From positions 434,001 to 498,000 of the forward strand of contig NZ_CANLOZ010000002.1 of the NCBI RefSeq assembly GCF_947492965.1: DNA of 64,000 nt, written 5' to 3'. How positions within the stretch are numbered: the stretch's first letter is position 1; each line of letters opens with the position of its first letter. A model generated the notes under the pieces. It saw only the letters and a list, made by a program, of their open reading frames with translations. It had not been told where the DNA came from and did not search any database. This document shows, piece by piece, positions 53,401 through 62,195 of this stretch. This stretch comes from an uncultured Aquimarina sp. (GTDB lineage: Bacteria > Bacteroidota > Bacteroidia > Flavobacteriales > Flavobacteriaceae). A program made the translations under genes and the position numbers.

Positions 53401-55092
53401 TTATCTAACAAGCTTTTTATACTTAATACGTTTTGGCATTAGATCACCTCCTAAACGTTTCTTCTTATTCTCTTCATAATCAGAGAAACTTCCTTCGAAG
53501 AAGTATACTTGTGAATCCCCTTCGAAAGCTAAAATATGAGTACATATACGATCTAAAAACCAACGATCGTGAGAAATAACAACTGCACATCCTGCAAAGT
53601 TCTCCAAACCTTCCTCAAGAGCTCTTAATGTATTAACATCAAGGTCGTTAGTAGGCTCATCTAAAAGTAATACATTACCTTCTTCTTTTAAGGTCATTGC
53701 TAGATGTAGCCTATTTCGTTCTCCTCCAGAAAGTGTAGAAACTTTCTTATTTTGCTCACTACCTCCAAAATTAAAACGACTTAGGTAAGCTCTAGAATTC
53801 ACTTCTCTTCCTCCCATCATTACTAAATCCTGTTCGTCACTAAAGTTTTGCCAAATAGATTTTTCAGGATCTATATTCGCATGTGATTGATCAACATAAG
53901 CAAGTTTAGCGGTTTCTCCTACACTAAAAGTTCCTTTATCAGGAGTTTCTTCTCCCATGATCATTCTAAAAATAGTAGTTTTACCAGCACCATTAGGACC
54001 TATAATACCAACAATTCCAGCTTGTGGTAATTTAAAATTAAGATCTTCATACAACAGTTTATCTCCATAGGCTTTACTAATTCCTGTTGCCTCAATCACA
54101 TTGGTTCCTAATCTAGGCCCGTTAGGGATATAAATCTCTAATTTTTCGTCAAGCTGCTTTTGATCTTGACTCATTAATTTATCGTAATTCTTTAAACGCG
54201 CTTTTTGTTTGGTTTGCCTTCCTTTTGTTCCCTGACGTACCCACTCTAACTCACGTTCTAATGTTTTCTGTCGTTTAGAAGCCGACTTACTTTCTTGCGC
54301 AAGACGTTTTGATTTTTGATCCAACCAAGATGAGTAATTCCCTTTCCATGGAATACCTTCTCCTCTATCCAATTCTAAAATCCAACCTGCCACATTATCT
54401 AGGAAATATCTATCGTGAGTAACTGCAATAACAGTACCTTTATATTGTGCCAAATGATGTTCTAACCAATGAACAGATTCTGCATCTAAGTGGTTGGTAG
54501 GTTCGTCTAAAAGCAATACATCTGGTTCTTTTAGTAATAATCGACATAGTGCTACCCTTCTTCGTTCTCCACCTGATAATACTTCGATTTTCTTATCTGG
54601 TTCTGGAGTTCTTAGGGCATCCATCGCAATCTCTAGTTTGGTATCAAGTTCCCATCCGTTTCCTGCATCTATTTTATCCTGTAGTACAGCTTGACGATCC
54701 ATCAGCTTTTGCATTTTGTCAGCATCACTATACACTTCTTCAAGACCAAACATATCATTGATCTTATTATATTCATCCAACACAGCAACCATTTCTGCAG
54801 CACCTTCTTTTACTACCTCTAATACGGTTTTATTTGGATCTAATTGTGGTTCTTGTTCTAGATAGCCTACAGAATAATCTGAAGAAAACACAACATCACC
54901 TTGATAATTTTTATCAATTCCAGCAATAATTTTTAATAGTGTAGATTTTCCCGAACCGTTCAATCCAAGAATACCAATCTTTGCACCATAGAAAAAACTT
55001 AGATAAATATTTTTTAAAACTGGAGTATTTGCGCTTTTATACGTTTTTGTAACTCCAGACATAGAAAAGATAATTTTTTTATCGTCTGACAT
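53401..55092 (-). CDS. ettA: Energy-dependent translational throttle protein EttA
   Basis: 563 residues, ABC-F family with two ATP-binding domains and no membrane part. First Walker A GLNGSGKST (about 43-51), signature LSGGERRRVALCRLLL; second Walker A GPNGAGKTT and LSGGERNRLHLAMTL. The Arm and PtIM regions of EttA are present. It binds the ribosomal E site and gates early elongation according to the ATP/ADP ratio. First gene of a four-gene leftward unit. Confidence 0.95.
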   Translation of the reverse strand: MSDDKKIIFSMSGVTKTYKSANTPVLKNIYLSFFYGAKIGILGLNGSGKSTLLKIIAGIDKNYQGDVVFSSDYSVGYLEQEPQLDPNKTVLEVVKEGAAEMVAVLDEYNKINDMFGLEEVYSDADKMQKLMDRQAVLQDKIDAGNGWELDTKLEIAMDALRTPEPDKKIEVLSGGERRRVALCRLLLKEPDVLLLDEPTNHLDAESVHWLEHHLAQYKGTVIAVTHDRYFLDNVAGWILELDRGEGIPWKGNYSSWLDQKSKRLAQESKSASKRQKTLERELEWVRQGTKGRQTKQKARLKNYDKLMSQDQKQLDEKLEIYIPNGPRLGTNVIEATGISKAYGDKLLYEDLNFKLPQAGIVGIIGPNGAGKTTIFRMIMGEETPDKGTFSVGETAKLAYVDQSHANIDPEKSIWQNFSDEQDLVMMGGREVNSRAYLSRFNFGGSEQNKKVSTLSGGERNRLHLAMTLKEEGNVLLLDEPTNDLDVNTLRALEEGLENFAGCAVVISHDRWFLDRICTHILAFEGDSQVYFFEGSFSDYEENKKKRLGGDLMPKRIKYKKLVR

Positions 55093-55147
55093 AAGCCCTA
55101 AATTTTAAGAATACTATTGTTATATATTTTGCGTCGAGAAAAGAATG

Positions 55148-55330
55148 TTAAACTCTACCTTTTAAAGCATTAAAAACCCAAGCATTAGCAAGAAATCCTA
55201 CTCCAACTGCAGCAAATCCCCATCCAGAAACATGACGATACCTAAATGCGCCTAATGCGATTAATCCTAATCCTACTATAACCATTATAAAGGTAGCCCA
55301 AGCTAATACCGTATTTTTATTCATTCCCAT
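55148..55330 (-). CDS. CAL67264-type small membrane protein
   Basis: 60 residues with two membrane spans (about 8-28 and 34-53) and a C-terminal VFNALKGRV. This small family occurs throughout Flavobacteriaceae and has no known role. ATG start at 55330; a second ATG lies two codons later. The stop is 55 bp before ettA on the same strand. Confidence 0.85.
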   Translation of the reverse strand: MGMNKNTVLAWATFIMVIVGLGLIALGAFRYRHVSGWGFAAVGVGFLANAWVFNALKGRV

Positions 55331-55490
55331 AAATCACAAGTTATTTAGTTAAATAGTTTTGATCTCTAAAATCAAAAACAGCATACAAATATCGTCAATT
55401 TATCATCAAAAAATAGCTTTTTTACAACTTCTTGACTTCTGTAATCATCTTATTCTTTGGTAAACAAATACTTATGTATTCTTACTAATT

Positions 55491-55522
55491 AAAATAGGGG
55501 CTTATAAAATCATAAACCCCTA
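55491..55522 (-). terminator. Terminator of the endonuclease gene
   Basis: An 11-bp stem with one mismatch (TAGGGGCTTAT, 55495-55505, with 55512-55522) followed by TTTT on the minus strand, 27 bp past the stop. Confidence 0.75.
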
Positions 55523-55548
55523 CTTTTTATATATAATCAAGAGATTTT

Positions 55549-56958
55549 CTAGCTTGAAGGTCCGTTATCTACAACTGATTCTATTACGGATTCTATAGAA
55601 TTAGTAATATTTTCAAATAAATCATACCCTGTTAAACTTTCAATAGCATCGACTGAAGTTCTAAACTGAGTCCAATCACTAGTAATTCCCTGATCATTGG
55701 GTACATTTATAGCGATAACTCTGGTTGATGTTGTTACCCGATTGATGTCATTTGTACCATTTGGTAATATCAATGCTACTTTCCAAAAGGAGTCAGGAAC
55801 GGTTATGTTACCTCCATCTATAGTTGTAGCAAAACCATTTCCACCAATACCACCACTACCAGCAACTCCAGCAATGATATGAACCTCATTACCATCCAAT
55901 GTTAATGATCTTAAATAGCTTTCAAAATTTGCCCAACTTTTACGATTATTGTCTGGTGCCTGAGGTGCAATATTACTCATGTAATAAGTATTTTCATTAG
56001 AATCTTCTGAGCCATTTCTATCAGCAGACGGACATAAATGCCCTCGATCAAAACCTGAATTTGTATAGTCACTAGATGTTGCTCTAAAAAAACTACTTGG
56101 TAAATCATTGTCTCTTTTAAAACAATTGCATCTAGGAGTATCACCTGTCCAAGCACTACTTAAATGCCAACTTACCCAATTAGCTGTTCCGGTGTTATTA
56201 TTATAGGATAACGAAAAGTCTGGTTTAGACAGGTAATAATTTGTTGAACTTGTGCCCGCATCGGAAGGATTTCCAAAAGTTATATTACTATCTATACCTG
56301 GACTAGATCCGCTATTGGTATCGGTAATAATTTCAACATTATCAATATTTATTCTATTAGATCCTCCAGAAAGTTTTTGTATCCCATATCGTACACTTGA
56401 AGTTTCATTAACATTAAAAGAAACCGTATTTAATGTTGTCGAATTTGTGGTAATTGTACTTCCGACATAATACCAAGAACCACCATTATCATATGAAGCA
56501 ATTAGTCTCCAAGTAGAATCACCATCATTACCATACTTAGCATGACGAATTCTAATAGTTTCTGCACCATTATCCATATTAAAGGACATTATGGCATAAC
56601 CCGTATTTCGAATTCTAACAGACTTAGACTGATATTTTCGATCATTAGACAAACCACCTAATAGCGCATCGCTTAAGTACCAATCGCCTGATGAAAGACT
56701 AACGCTGGCACCAGCATAACTAGATTTAGAACCAGACTCATAGGTTTCTATAAAACCCTCTTGTGTTTTAAAATGAAAACTATAATCGTGTGGGCCTTCA
56801 TTATCGTACAAAAAAGTTCCTGCTTTGAATTCTCCAATTATTGTATTGGAGACATTTTGTATTTCCGCATTATAATTATCATCATCTATGTTACAACTTG
56901 TAAAAAAAATAGCACATGATAATATCCATAAAGTAGGATTTGCTTTCAATAATTTCAT
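55549..56958 (-). CDS. Secreted DNA/RNA non-specific endonuclease, lipoprotein
   Basis: 469 residues. Lipobox TSC (Cys22), an N-terminal jelly-roll-like domain (about 40-215, MAM/discoidin-like) and a C-terminal NUC domain (about 230-460) with the catalytic DRGH at D304-R-G-H307 (GFDRGHLCPSADR) and the Mg-binding Asn in SNIAPQAPDNN. The enzyme cuts DNA and RNA without sequence preference at or outside the cell surface, for nutrient or phosphate gain. Single gene with its own terminator. Confidence 0.92.
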   Translation of the reverse strand: MKLLKANPTLWILSCAIFFTSCNIDDDNYNAEIQNVSNTIIGEFKAGTFLYDNEGPHDYSFHFKTQEGFIETYESGSKSSYAGASVSLSSGDWYLSDALLGGLSNDRKYQSKSVRIRNTGYAIMSFNMDNGAETIRIRHAKYGNDGDSTWRLIASYDNGGSWYYVGSTITTNSTTLNTVSFNVNETSSVRYGIQKLSGGSNRINIDNVEIITDTNSGSSPGIDSNITFGNPSDAGTSSTNYYLSKPDFSLSYNNNTGTANWVSWHLSSAWTGDTPRCNCFKRDNDLPSSFFRATSSDYTNSGFDRGHLCPSADRNGSEDSNENTYYMSNIAPQAPDNNRKSWANFESYLRSLTLDGNEVHIIAGVAGSGGIGGNGFATTIDGGNITVPDSFWKVALILPNGTNDINRVTTSTRVIAINVPNDQGITSDWTQFRTSVDAIESLTGYDLFENITNSIESVIESVVDNGPSS

Positions 56959-57214
56959 AATTGATTCAGATTAATAGTTAATATATTGTTATACAGTGGA
57001 TTAAAATATCCATAAAACTACCTGTATACTGTTAAGTATCTGATAATCAAATGTTAGCAAACTGTTATGGAAATGTTATAGACTCTTAATATTGGAGATA
57101 ATTAATTAACATTTTAGAAACTTTTTTGAAATGATTCTAAGCTGTTTTTGGTTTTGTTATTAATGATTTAAAAACTCATTGATTTTTGTATTTTCGTGCA
57201 AACAATACACACAA

Positions 57215-58843
57215 ATGGATTTAAACTTCAATAAAAACGAAGACCACAATAAACTGTTAGTATCTTCCTTGCGCCAAAAGCTTGCAAAGGTTAAATTAGG
57301 TGGTGGAGAAAAAAGAATTGAAAAATTACACGCCAAAGGAAAAATGACGGCAAGAGAAAGAATCGAATATCTATTAGATGATGATTCTAAAGCTATAGAA
57401 ATTGGTGCTTTTGCTGGTGATGAAATGTATCCTGAACATGGAGGTTGTCCAAGCGGAGGTGTGGTTATCAAAATAGGTTATATTAGTGGTAAACAATGTA
57501 TAGTGGTAGCTAACGATGCTACTGTTAAAGCTGGTGCATGGTTTCCAATAACTGGAAAGAAAAACCTAAGAGCACAAGAAATTGCAATTGAAAACAGATT
57601 ACCAATTATCTATCTTGTAGATAGTGCTGGTGTTTATCTGCCTATGCAGGATGAAATTTTTCCGGATAAGGAACATTTTGGTAGAATTTTTAGAAACAAC
57701 GCTGTAATGAGCAGTATGGGAATTACTCAAATATCTGCAGTAATGGGAAGTTGTGTTGCTGGAGGAGCCTATCTACCTATAATGAGTGACGAAGCTCTAA
57801 TCGTAGATAAAACAGGAAGTATTTTCTTGGCTGGTAGTTATCTAGTAAAAGCAGCAATAGGAGAAAGTATAGACAATGAAACCTTAGGTGGTGCTACTAC
57901 GCATTGCGAAATTTCTGGTGTAACAGACTATAAATCAAAAGACGATAAGGATGCTTTGGACACCATTAAGAATATAGTTTCTAAAATAGGAGATTTTGAA
58001 AAAGCAGGATACAATCGAGTACCATCTGTAAAACCTAAAATGAATCCTGAAGAGATCTACGGAATTCTTCCGAAAGCTAGAAATGAGCAGTATGATATGA
58101 TGGAAATTATTCATCGTTTGGTTGATGATTCTGATTTTGAAGAATATAAGTCCGGATATGGACAAACTATAATTACGGGGTATGCTCGTATAGATGGATG
58201 GGCAGTTGGAATCGTGGCAAATCAGCGTAAAGTTGTAAAAAACAAAAAAGGAGAAATGCAATTCGGAGGTGTTATTTATTCTGATTCTGCAGATAAAGCT
58301 ACCCGTTTTATTGCCAATTGTAACCAAAAAAAGATTCCGTTAGTTTTTCTACAAGATGTAACTGGTTTTATGGTGGGCAGTAAAAGTGAGCATGGTGGTA
58401 TTATAAAAGACGGTGCCAAAATGGTAAACGCAGTAAGTAACAGTGTAGTTCCTAAATTTACAGTTGTTGTTGGAAATTCTTATGGTGCAGGAAATTATGC
58501 TATGTGTGGAAAAGCTTATGATCCAAGACTTATTTGTGCTTGGCCGAGTGCTGAATTAGCTGTAATGGGAGGTGCGCAAGCAGCCAAAGTTTTATTACAA
58601 ATAGAGACTGCATCTCTTAAAAAGAAAGGTGAGGAACTTTCTGAAGAGGATGAAAAAGCATTATTTGATAAGATTAAAGCACGCTATGATAAGCAGATTT
58701 CGCCATATTATGCAGCAGCTAGAATCTGGACTGATGCTATTATCGATCCTTTAGAAACAAGAAAATGGATTTCTATGGGTATTGAAGCTGCCGATCACGC
58801 TCCAATAGAAAAACCTTTTAATCTAGGTGTAATACAGGTGTAA
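57215..58843 (+). CDS. Acyl-CoA carboxylase, carboxyltransferase (beta) subunit
   Basis: 542 residues, two crotonase-like carboxyltransferase halves. MTARERIEYLLDD, HGGCPSGGVVIKIG and GSCVAGGAYLPIMSDEA in the first half, and FLQDVTGFMVGS, GNSYGAGNYAMCG, FAWPSAELAVMGG-like CAWPSAELAVMGG in the second are typical of propionyl-, methylcrotonyl- or geranyl-CoA carboxylases. Sequence most resembles methylcrotonyl/propionyl types used in leucine or odd-chain degradation. The biotin-carrying alpha subunit is not in the window. Start at ATG 57215; an in-frame TTG 12 codons earlier is less likely. Confidence 0.92.
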   Translation: MDLNFNKNEDHNKLLVSSLRQKLAKVKLGGGEKRIEKLHAKGKMTARERIEYLLDDDSKAIEIGAFAGDEMYPEHGGCPSGGVVIKIGYISGKQCIVVANDATVKAGAWFPITGKKNLRAQEIAIENRLPIIYLVDSAGVYLPMQDEIFPDKEHFGRIFRNNAVMSSMGITQISAVMGSCVAGGAYLPIMSDEALIVDKTGSIFLAGSYLVKAAIGESIDNETLGGATTHCEISGVTDYKSKDDKDALDTIKNIVSKIGDFEKAGYNRVPSVKPKMNPEEIYGILPKARNEQYDMMEIIHRLVDDSDFEEYKSGYGQTIITGYARIDGWAVGIVANQRKVVKNKKGEMQFGGVIYSDSADKATRFIANCNQKKIPLVFLQDVTGFMVGSKSEHGGIIKDGAKMVNAVSNSVVPKFTVVVGNSYGAGNYAMCGKAYDPRLICAWPSAELAVMGGAQAAKVLLQIETASLKKKGEELSEEDEKALFDKIKARYDKQISPYYAAARIWTDAIIDPLETRKWISMGIEAADHAPIEKPFNLGVIQV

Positions 58844-58862
58844 TCCTTTAATTTTTATAAAA

Positions 58863-58899
58863 AAAAGGGATTTCAATTGTATTGAAGTCTCTTTTTTTT
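58863..58899 (+). terminator. Terminator of the carboxyltransferase gene
   Basis: A 15-bp stem with two wobble pairs (58863-58877 with 58881-58895) followed by a run of eight T. Confidence 0.85.
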
Positions 58900-58981
58900 A
58901 TCTAATGGTAATTTATGACCAATTGTAATAAATAAAAAATAGTTTCGTTTTGAACATAATAACTCAAAAAAAATATCAATA

Positions 58982-59779
58982 ATGAACAAAGTATTTTTAA
59001 ATTTAAAAGTAGTTCTTGTTGCGGTTATGGTCGGACTATTTGTGGTAAGTTGTAGCGACGATGATAGCAATAACACCTCTGCTGTAGACATCACTCAGGA
59101 AGATGTAATGAAAAGCTTGGAGGTAGAGAAAATATCTAGCTTCATAGATGAAATGACGTTGGATAATATTTCTATGAATAGATCTAGTAGCGAAATCTCA
59201 TCAAAAGTTGGGAAACCAGGATGTGCAGATTTTAGTATTACAGATACTGGGTATACACTTACATTTACAGACTGTACAAATGAAGATGGCGAAACGATTA
59301 GCGGTGCTATCAATGTTTCTGTGGTAATGGAAAACAATACCGTGACTACAACTATTACATTTGATAACTTAAGTTATGCAGGTAATTCTGTAAATGGAAG
59401 TAAAAGCACTACCTATTCTATAGATACGGATGCTGGTAATTTCGTGTATGCGGTTACATCCGACTTATCTATTACTTTAGCCGATGGAACTACTGCTTCT
59501 GAACAAGGAACTAAAACATATACTATAAATGGATTCGGATCGGGAGACGCTTCATATACGATTGGAGGAAGCTGGATTGTAACCTTAGGTAGTGATAGTT
59601 ACTCTTTAGCTACGGACCCTACATTAGCAGGAACTTTTAGTTGTGGATATATTACTAGTGGCACCTTAGTAATGACTAAAAATGCGTTAAGTGCCTCTAT
59701 TGATTACGGAGATGGTACTTGTGATAATAAAGCAACGGTAACATATCCTGACGGAACAACAGAAGAAATAGAGTTATAA
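58982..59779 (+). CDS. Lipoprotein of unknown function, beta-rich
   Basis: 265 residues. Lipobox VVSC (Cys about 24) followed by an acidic Asp/Asn/Ser linker typical of flavobacterial surface lipoproteins. The mature part is rich in Thr, Ser and Gly with regular beta strands and two Cys pairs (PGCADFSITDTGYTLTFTDC, and FSCGYITSGTL with YGDGTCDNKATV). The repeated GTxxxTxxYTI style suggests a beta-barrel or adhesive-like fold. No family recognised. Confidence 0.75.
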   Translation: MNKVFLNLKVVLVAVMVGLFVVSCSDDDSNNTSAVDITQEDVMKSLEVEKISSFIDEMTLDNISMNRSSSEISSKVGKPGCADFSITDTGYTLTFTDCTNEDGETISGAINVSVVMENNTVTTTITFDNLSYAGNSVNGSKSTTYSIDTDAGNFVYAVTSDLSITLADGTTASEQGTKTYTINGFGSGDASYTIGGSWIVTLGSDSYSLATDPTLAGTFSCGYITSGTLVMTKNALSASIDYGDGTCDNKATVTYPDGTTEEIEL

Positions 59780-59802
59780 AGATTTTATAACCTTATAAGA
59801 AG

Positions 59803-59839
59803 AAATCCCTAAGAAGTATATATTTCTTAGGGATTTTTT
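59803..59839 (+). terminator. Terminator of the lipoprotein gene
   Basis: A 13-bp perfect stem (AAATCCCTAAGAA, 59803-59815, with 59824-59836) followed by a T run. Confidence 0.9.
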
Positions 59840-59895
59840 ATTCATAGAAGTCTTAAGCTATATGTATCAGTGTTTTATGTTTAACCAAACAAAAG

Positions 59896-59911
59896 CAAAT
59901 TTATAAATTTG
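59896..59911. promoter_or_regulatory. Perfect 16-bp palindrome with -7 box on both strands
   Basis: CAAATTTATAAATTTG is fully self-complementary. Each half gives a perfect TAnnTTTG box (TAAATTTG), rightward toward the gene at 60015. No -33 box is visible at normal distance, so it may be an operator rather than a promoter. Confidence 0.35.
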
Positions 59912-60014
59912 ATGTTGCTTTCCTTTTAACTTATAGTATTTGAAGATAGTTTTATACCCGTATTCAAGCCGGCAGAAACACAAATCGTTTATTAACAATT
60001 TATATGAAACTATC

Positions 60015-60656
60015 ATGAAAAATATTTTCAAAAAGCTTCTTTTATTATTATTACTAGTAGGTGCAATTAGTTGTCAACCAGAAGAAGATCAATTATTAGA
60101 GGAAAATTTAACTTTAGAAGAACAATTAGAGCTACAATCATCAGAAAAGAATAATGCCGACTTTAGAATTGTATGTTCTATAGAGGGAATTCCTCCAGGC
60201 TATGTAGTGGAAGAATATTTAACTTTAGGAAACTGTCCTAATTATAATTTATTTTTAGGTAGATATAATGCTGCTTTTGTATCACGAGATGGAACACCAA
60301 AAATTTCTCGAGCGGGAGCTGGATGTGATGACAACTATTGTATTTGGATTGTGGGTAATAATTTCGAAGATAACGCATACGTCGATATTAGAACTACGAC
60401 AGGTTCAAACATTATCGGAACTTATAGAGGTAGTGATCGCGTACAGTATGTAAATGCACAAGGTCAAGATGTAATCACTTTGCGTCTTCGATCACAATTG
60501 GAGCGAAACGAATTTGCAAGTAGAGGATTACGGATCTGGGTTGTAAATCCTGAAGCTGCGAAATGGGCGGATGGAAGAACCGTAAGAAGACCTGGTGGAA
60601 ACGGAAATGGAGATGATGGTGGTCCTGGAGATGACTGCAACCCTATTTGTCCATAA
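60015..60656 (+). CDS. Lipoprotein of unknown function
   Basis: 213 residues from the ATG at 60015; a frame that is open from 59940 would put 25 polar residues in front of the signal peptide and is rejected. Lipobox AISC (Cys about 20), then an acidic coiled stretch (LLEENLTLEEQLELQSSEK), then a beta-rich domain with NYCIWIVGNNFEDNAYVDIR that recalls IPT/TIG-like strands, and a Gly/Asn/Asp-rich tail ending in two Cys. Function unknown. Confidence 0.75.
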   Translation: MKNIFKKLLLLLLLVGAISCQPEEDQLLEENLTLEEQLELQSSEKNNADFRIVCSIEGIPPGYVVEEYLTLGNCPNYNLFLGRYNAAFVSRDGTPKISRAGAGCDDNYCIWIVGNNFEDNAYVDIRTTTGSNIIGTYRGSDRVQYVNAQGQDVITLRLRSQLERNEFASRGLRIWVVNPEAAKWADGRTVRRPGGNGNGDDGGPGDDCNPICP

Positions 60657-60729
60657 GTAATAATTATTGTCTGATGAATTATAAGACATTTTAATCACTA
60701 AGAATTGTAATTATATCTTATCGTTAATG

Positions 60730-60766
60730 AAGAGCGAGATGATTTCACTATTATCTCGCTCTTTTG
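60730..60766. terminator. Bidirectional terminator between convergent genes
   Basis: An 11-bp perfect stem (AAGAGCGAGAT, 60730-60740, with 60753-60763) followed by TTT on the plus strand. It lies between the rightward lipoprotein gene and the leftward M24 peptidase gene. Confidence 0.8.
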
Positions 60767-60772
60767 TGATAA

Positions 60773-62095
60773 TTATTGCCTTTTTGGTATAGTGATTAGC
60801 TCAGTTTGTCTCTTATTTACATATCTAAAACCTTTGGATCCCCAAAAGCCTGCTTCCTCCAACATAATACGAATATCCTTATTCCATTCTGGAATCGTCA
60901 CAGTAGTATTTAATTCTATCGCATATACTGTATTCTCGAATAAAGGATAATCACCGTTTACGGGAACTCCTCCTTGTGAATCCCACATTCCTAAAGTAGT
61001 ACCCGAAGAGTGTCCGTACAATCCTAAAGGGTGTGTATAAATAGCAGGTTTAAGACCTTCTGCTTTACCTTCTGCTAAAGATTCTAATAAAATCTCATTT
61101 CCTGTTTTACCTGTTTTAAAATTGCCTGTAAAAATATCTTGAACCCGATTACCATCGGCGAAAGCTTTTTTCAAATATTCTGGTGGCCCCATTTCTCCGT
61201 TCTTAAGAATATATGCATGCTGCTGGCAATCAGTATTCAATCTAAGGTAGGTAATCCCAAAATCACAATGAATAAGATCTCCTTGTTTTATGATTTTATC
61301 ATTTGGTCGATTTGAAAAAGAAACGATATGATTTTCTAACGGCTCATCCATTCGTTGTATATCTACTGTAGGATGAAACCAGGTTTCTAATCCCATATCG
61401 GTAACTTTCTGTCTTAACCACCATACTACATCATCTGTTGTAGTAGTACCTGGCTTTACCACATCGGTACTAAAAGCTTCAGCAATAATATCATGTGTGA
61501 TTTGCACTAATTCTTTATAGATTTCCATTTCCTGTTCGGTTCTGGTTTCTATCCAAGCAATTGCTAATTTTTCTGCTGAAGTAACCTTTGATTTATACGT
61601 TTCTGGAAGCACTTCCATAAACTCTTCATAATCAGTCTTTACAATACCATCAACAATACCGAAATGCGTAGAATAATTTACTCCAATATTTTCTGGTTTT
61701 CTTTTTTCGATAATATCTACCAATGCCTTCCACTGATCAGGCTGTTTTTCTTTGTCCCATGCTGAATCAATGTATTTTCCAACATTATATCTGGCTACAG
61801 CCAATTGTTCTATGGTATTCTTTTGCTTATCTCTGTAAAAAACTAAAATCGTTCTACGTCTGGCATTTAGCCATTTAGCGGGTAACATCGTTTTTAATAC
61901 TGGATCTTCATTATATTCTCTGGAAATTAAAATCCACATGTCAAAACCAGTTCTATCCATTAATTCGGGCAATAATGTATTAAAGCGATCAGCAAGTACC
62001 TGATCTATTACCTCTGCTCTATCTCTTTCGGGAAGAATCTGTGCTTGTATGTCATGTAAAAAAATAAGTAAAAGTAAGATGGGTAGTTTTTTCAT
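60773..62095 (-). CDS. Secreted M24-family metallopeptidase (Xaa-Pro aminopeptidase-like)
   Basis: 440 residues with a signal peptide (about 1-18, FLHDIQAQ). N-terminal creatinase-like domain (about 25-170) and a C-terminal pita-bread domain. Metal ligands are D278 in HCDFG, D289 in LNTDC, His in THPLGLYGHSSG, E394 in YAIELNTTV and a Glu in MLEEAG; the spacing is the M24 pattern. It should remove N-terminal residues next to proline from periplasmic peptides. Single gene, convergent with the lipoprotein. Confidence 0.88.
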   Translation of the reverse strand: MKKLPILLLLIFLHDIQAQILPERDRAEVIDQVLADRFNTLLPELMDRTGFDMWILISREYNEDPVLKTMLPAKWLNARRRTILVFYRDKQKNTIEQLAVARYNVGKYIDSAWDKEKQPDQWKALVDIIEKRKPENIGVNYSTHFGIVDGIVKTDYEEFMEVLPETYKSKVTSAEKLAIAWIETRTEQEMEIYKELVQITHDIIAEAFSTDVVKPGTTTTDDVVWWLRQKVTDMGLETWFHPTVDIQRMDEPLENHIVSFSNRPNDKIIKQGDLIHCDFGITYLRLNTDCQQHAYILKNGEMGPPEYLKKAFADGNRVQDIFTGNFKTGKTGNEILLESLAEGKAEGLKPAIYTHPLGLYGHSSGTTLGMWDSQGGVPVNGDYPLFENTVYAIELNTTVTIPEWNKDIRIMLEEAGFWGSKGFRYVNKRQTELITIPKRQ

Positions 62096-62130
62096 TTGTG
62101 TGATTTATTAAGCAGGAATAAAAATATTAT

Positions 62131-62167
62131 AAAAAAAAGACACCCACAACGCTTTGCAGATGTCTTT
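62131..62167 (-). terminator. Terminator of the plug-vWA gene
   Basis: AAAGACA/TGTCTTT (62136-62142 with 62161-62167) around an 18-nt partly paired loop, followed by eight T on the minus strand, about 30 bp after the stop. Confidence 0.7.
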
Positions 62168-62195
62168 ATAATTCTAAATCTTTTTTAAATTTTTA

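Noticed and set aside
57160..57471. Leftward 103-codon frame over the carboxyltransferase start
   Set aside because: Antisense shadow of a well-conserved enzyme gene.
59940..60014. N-terminal extension of the lipoprotein at 60015
   Set aside because: Polar residues before a complete signal peptide; the ATG at 60015 is better.
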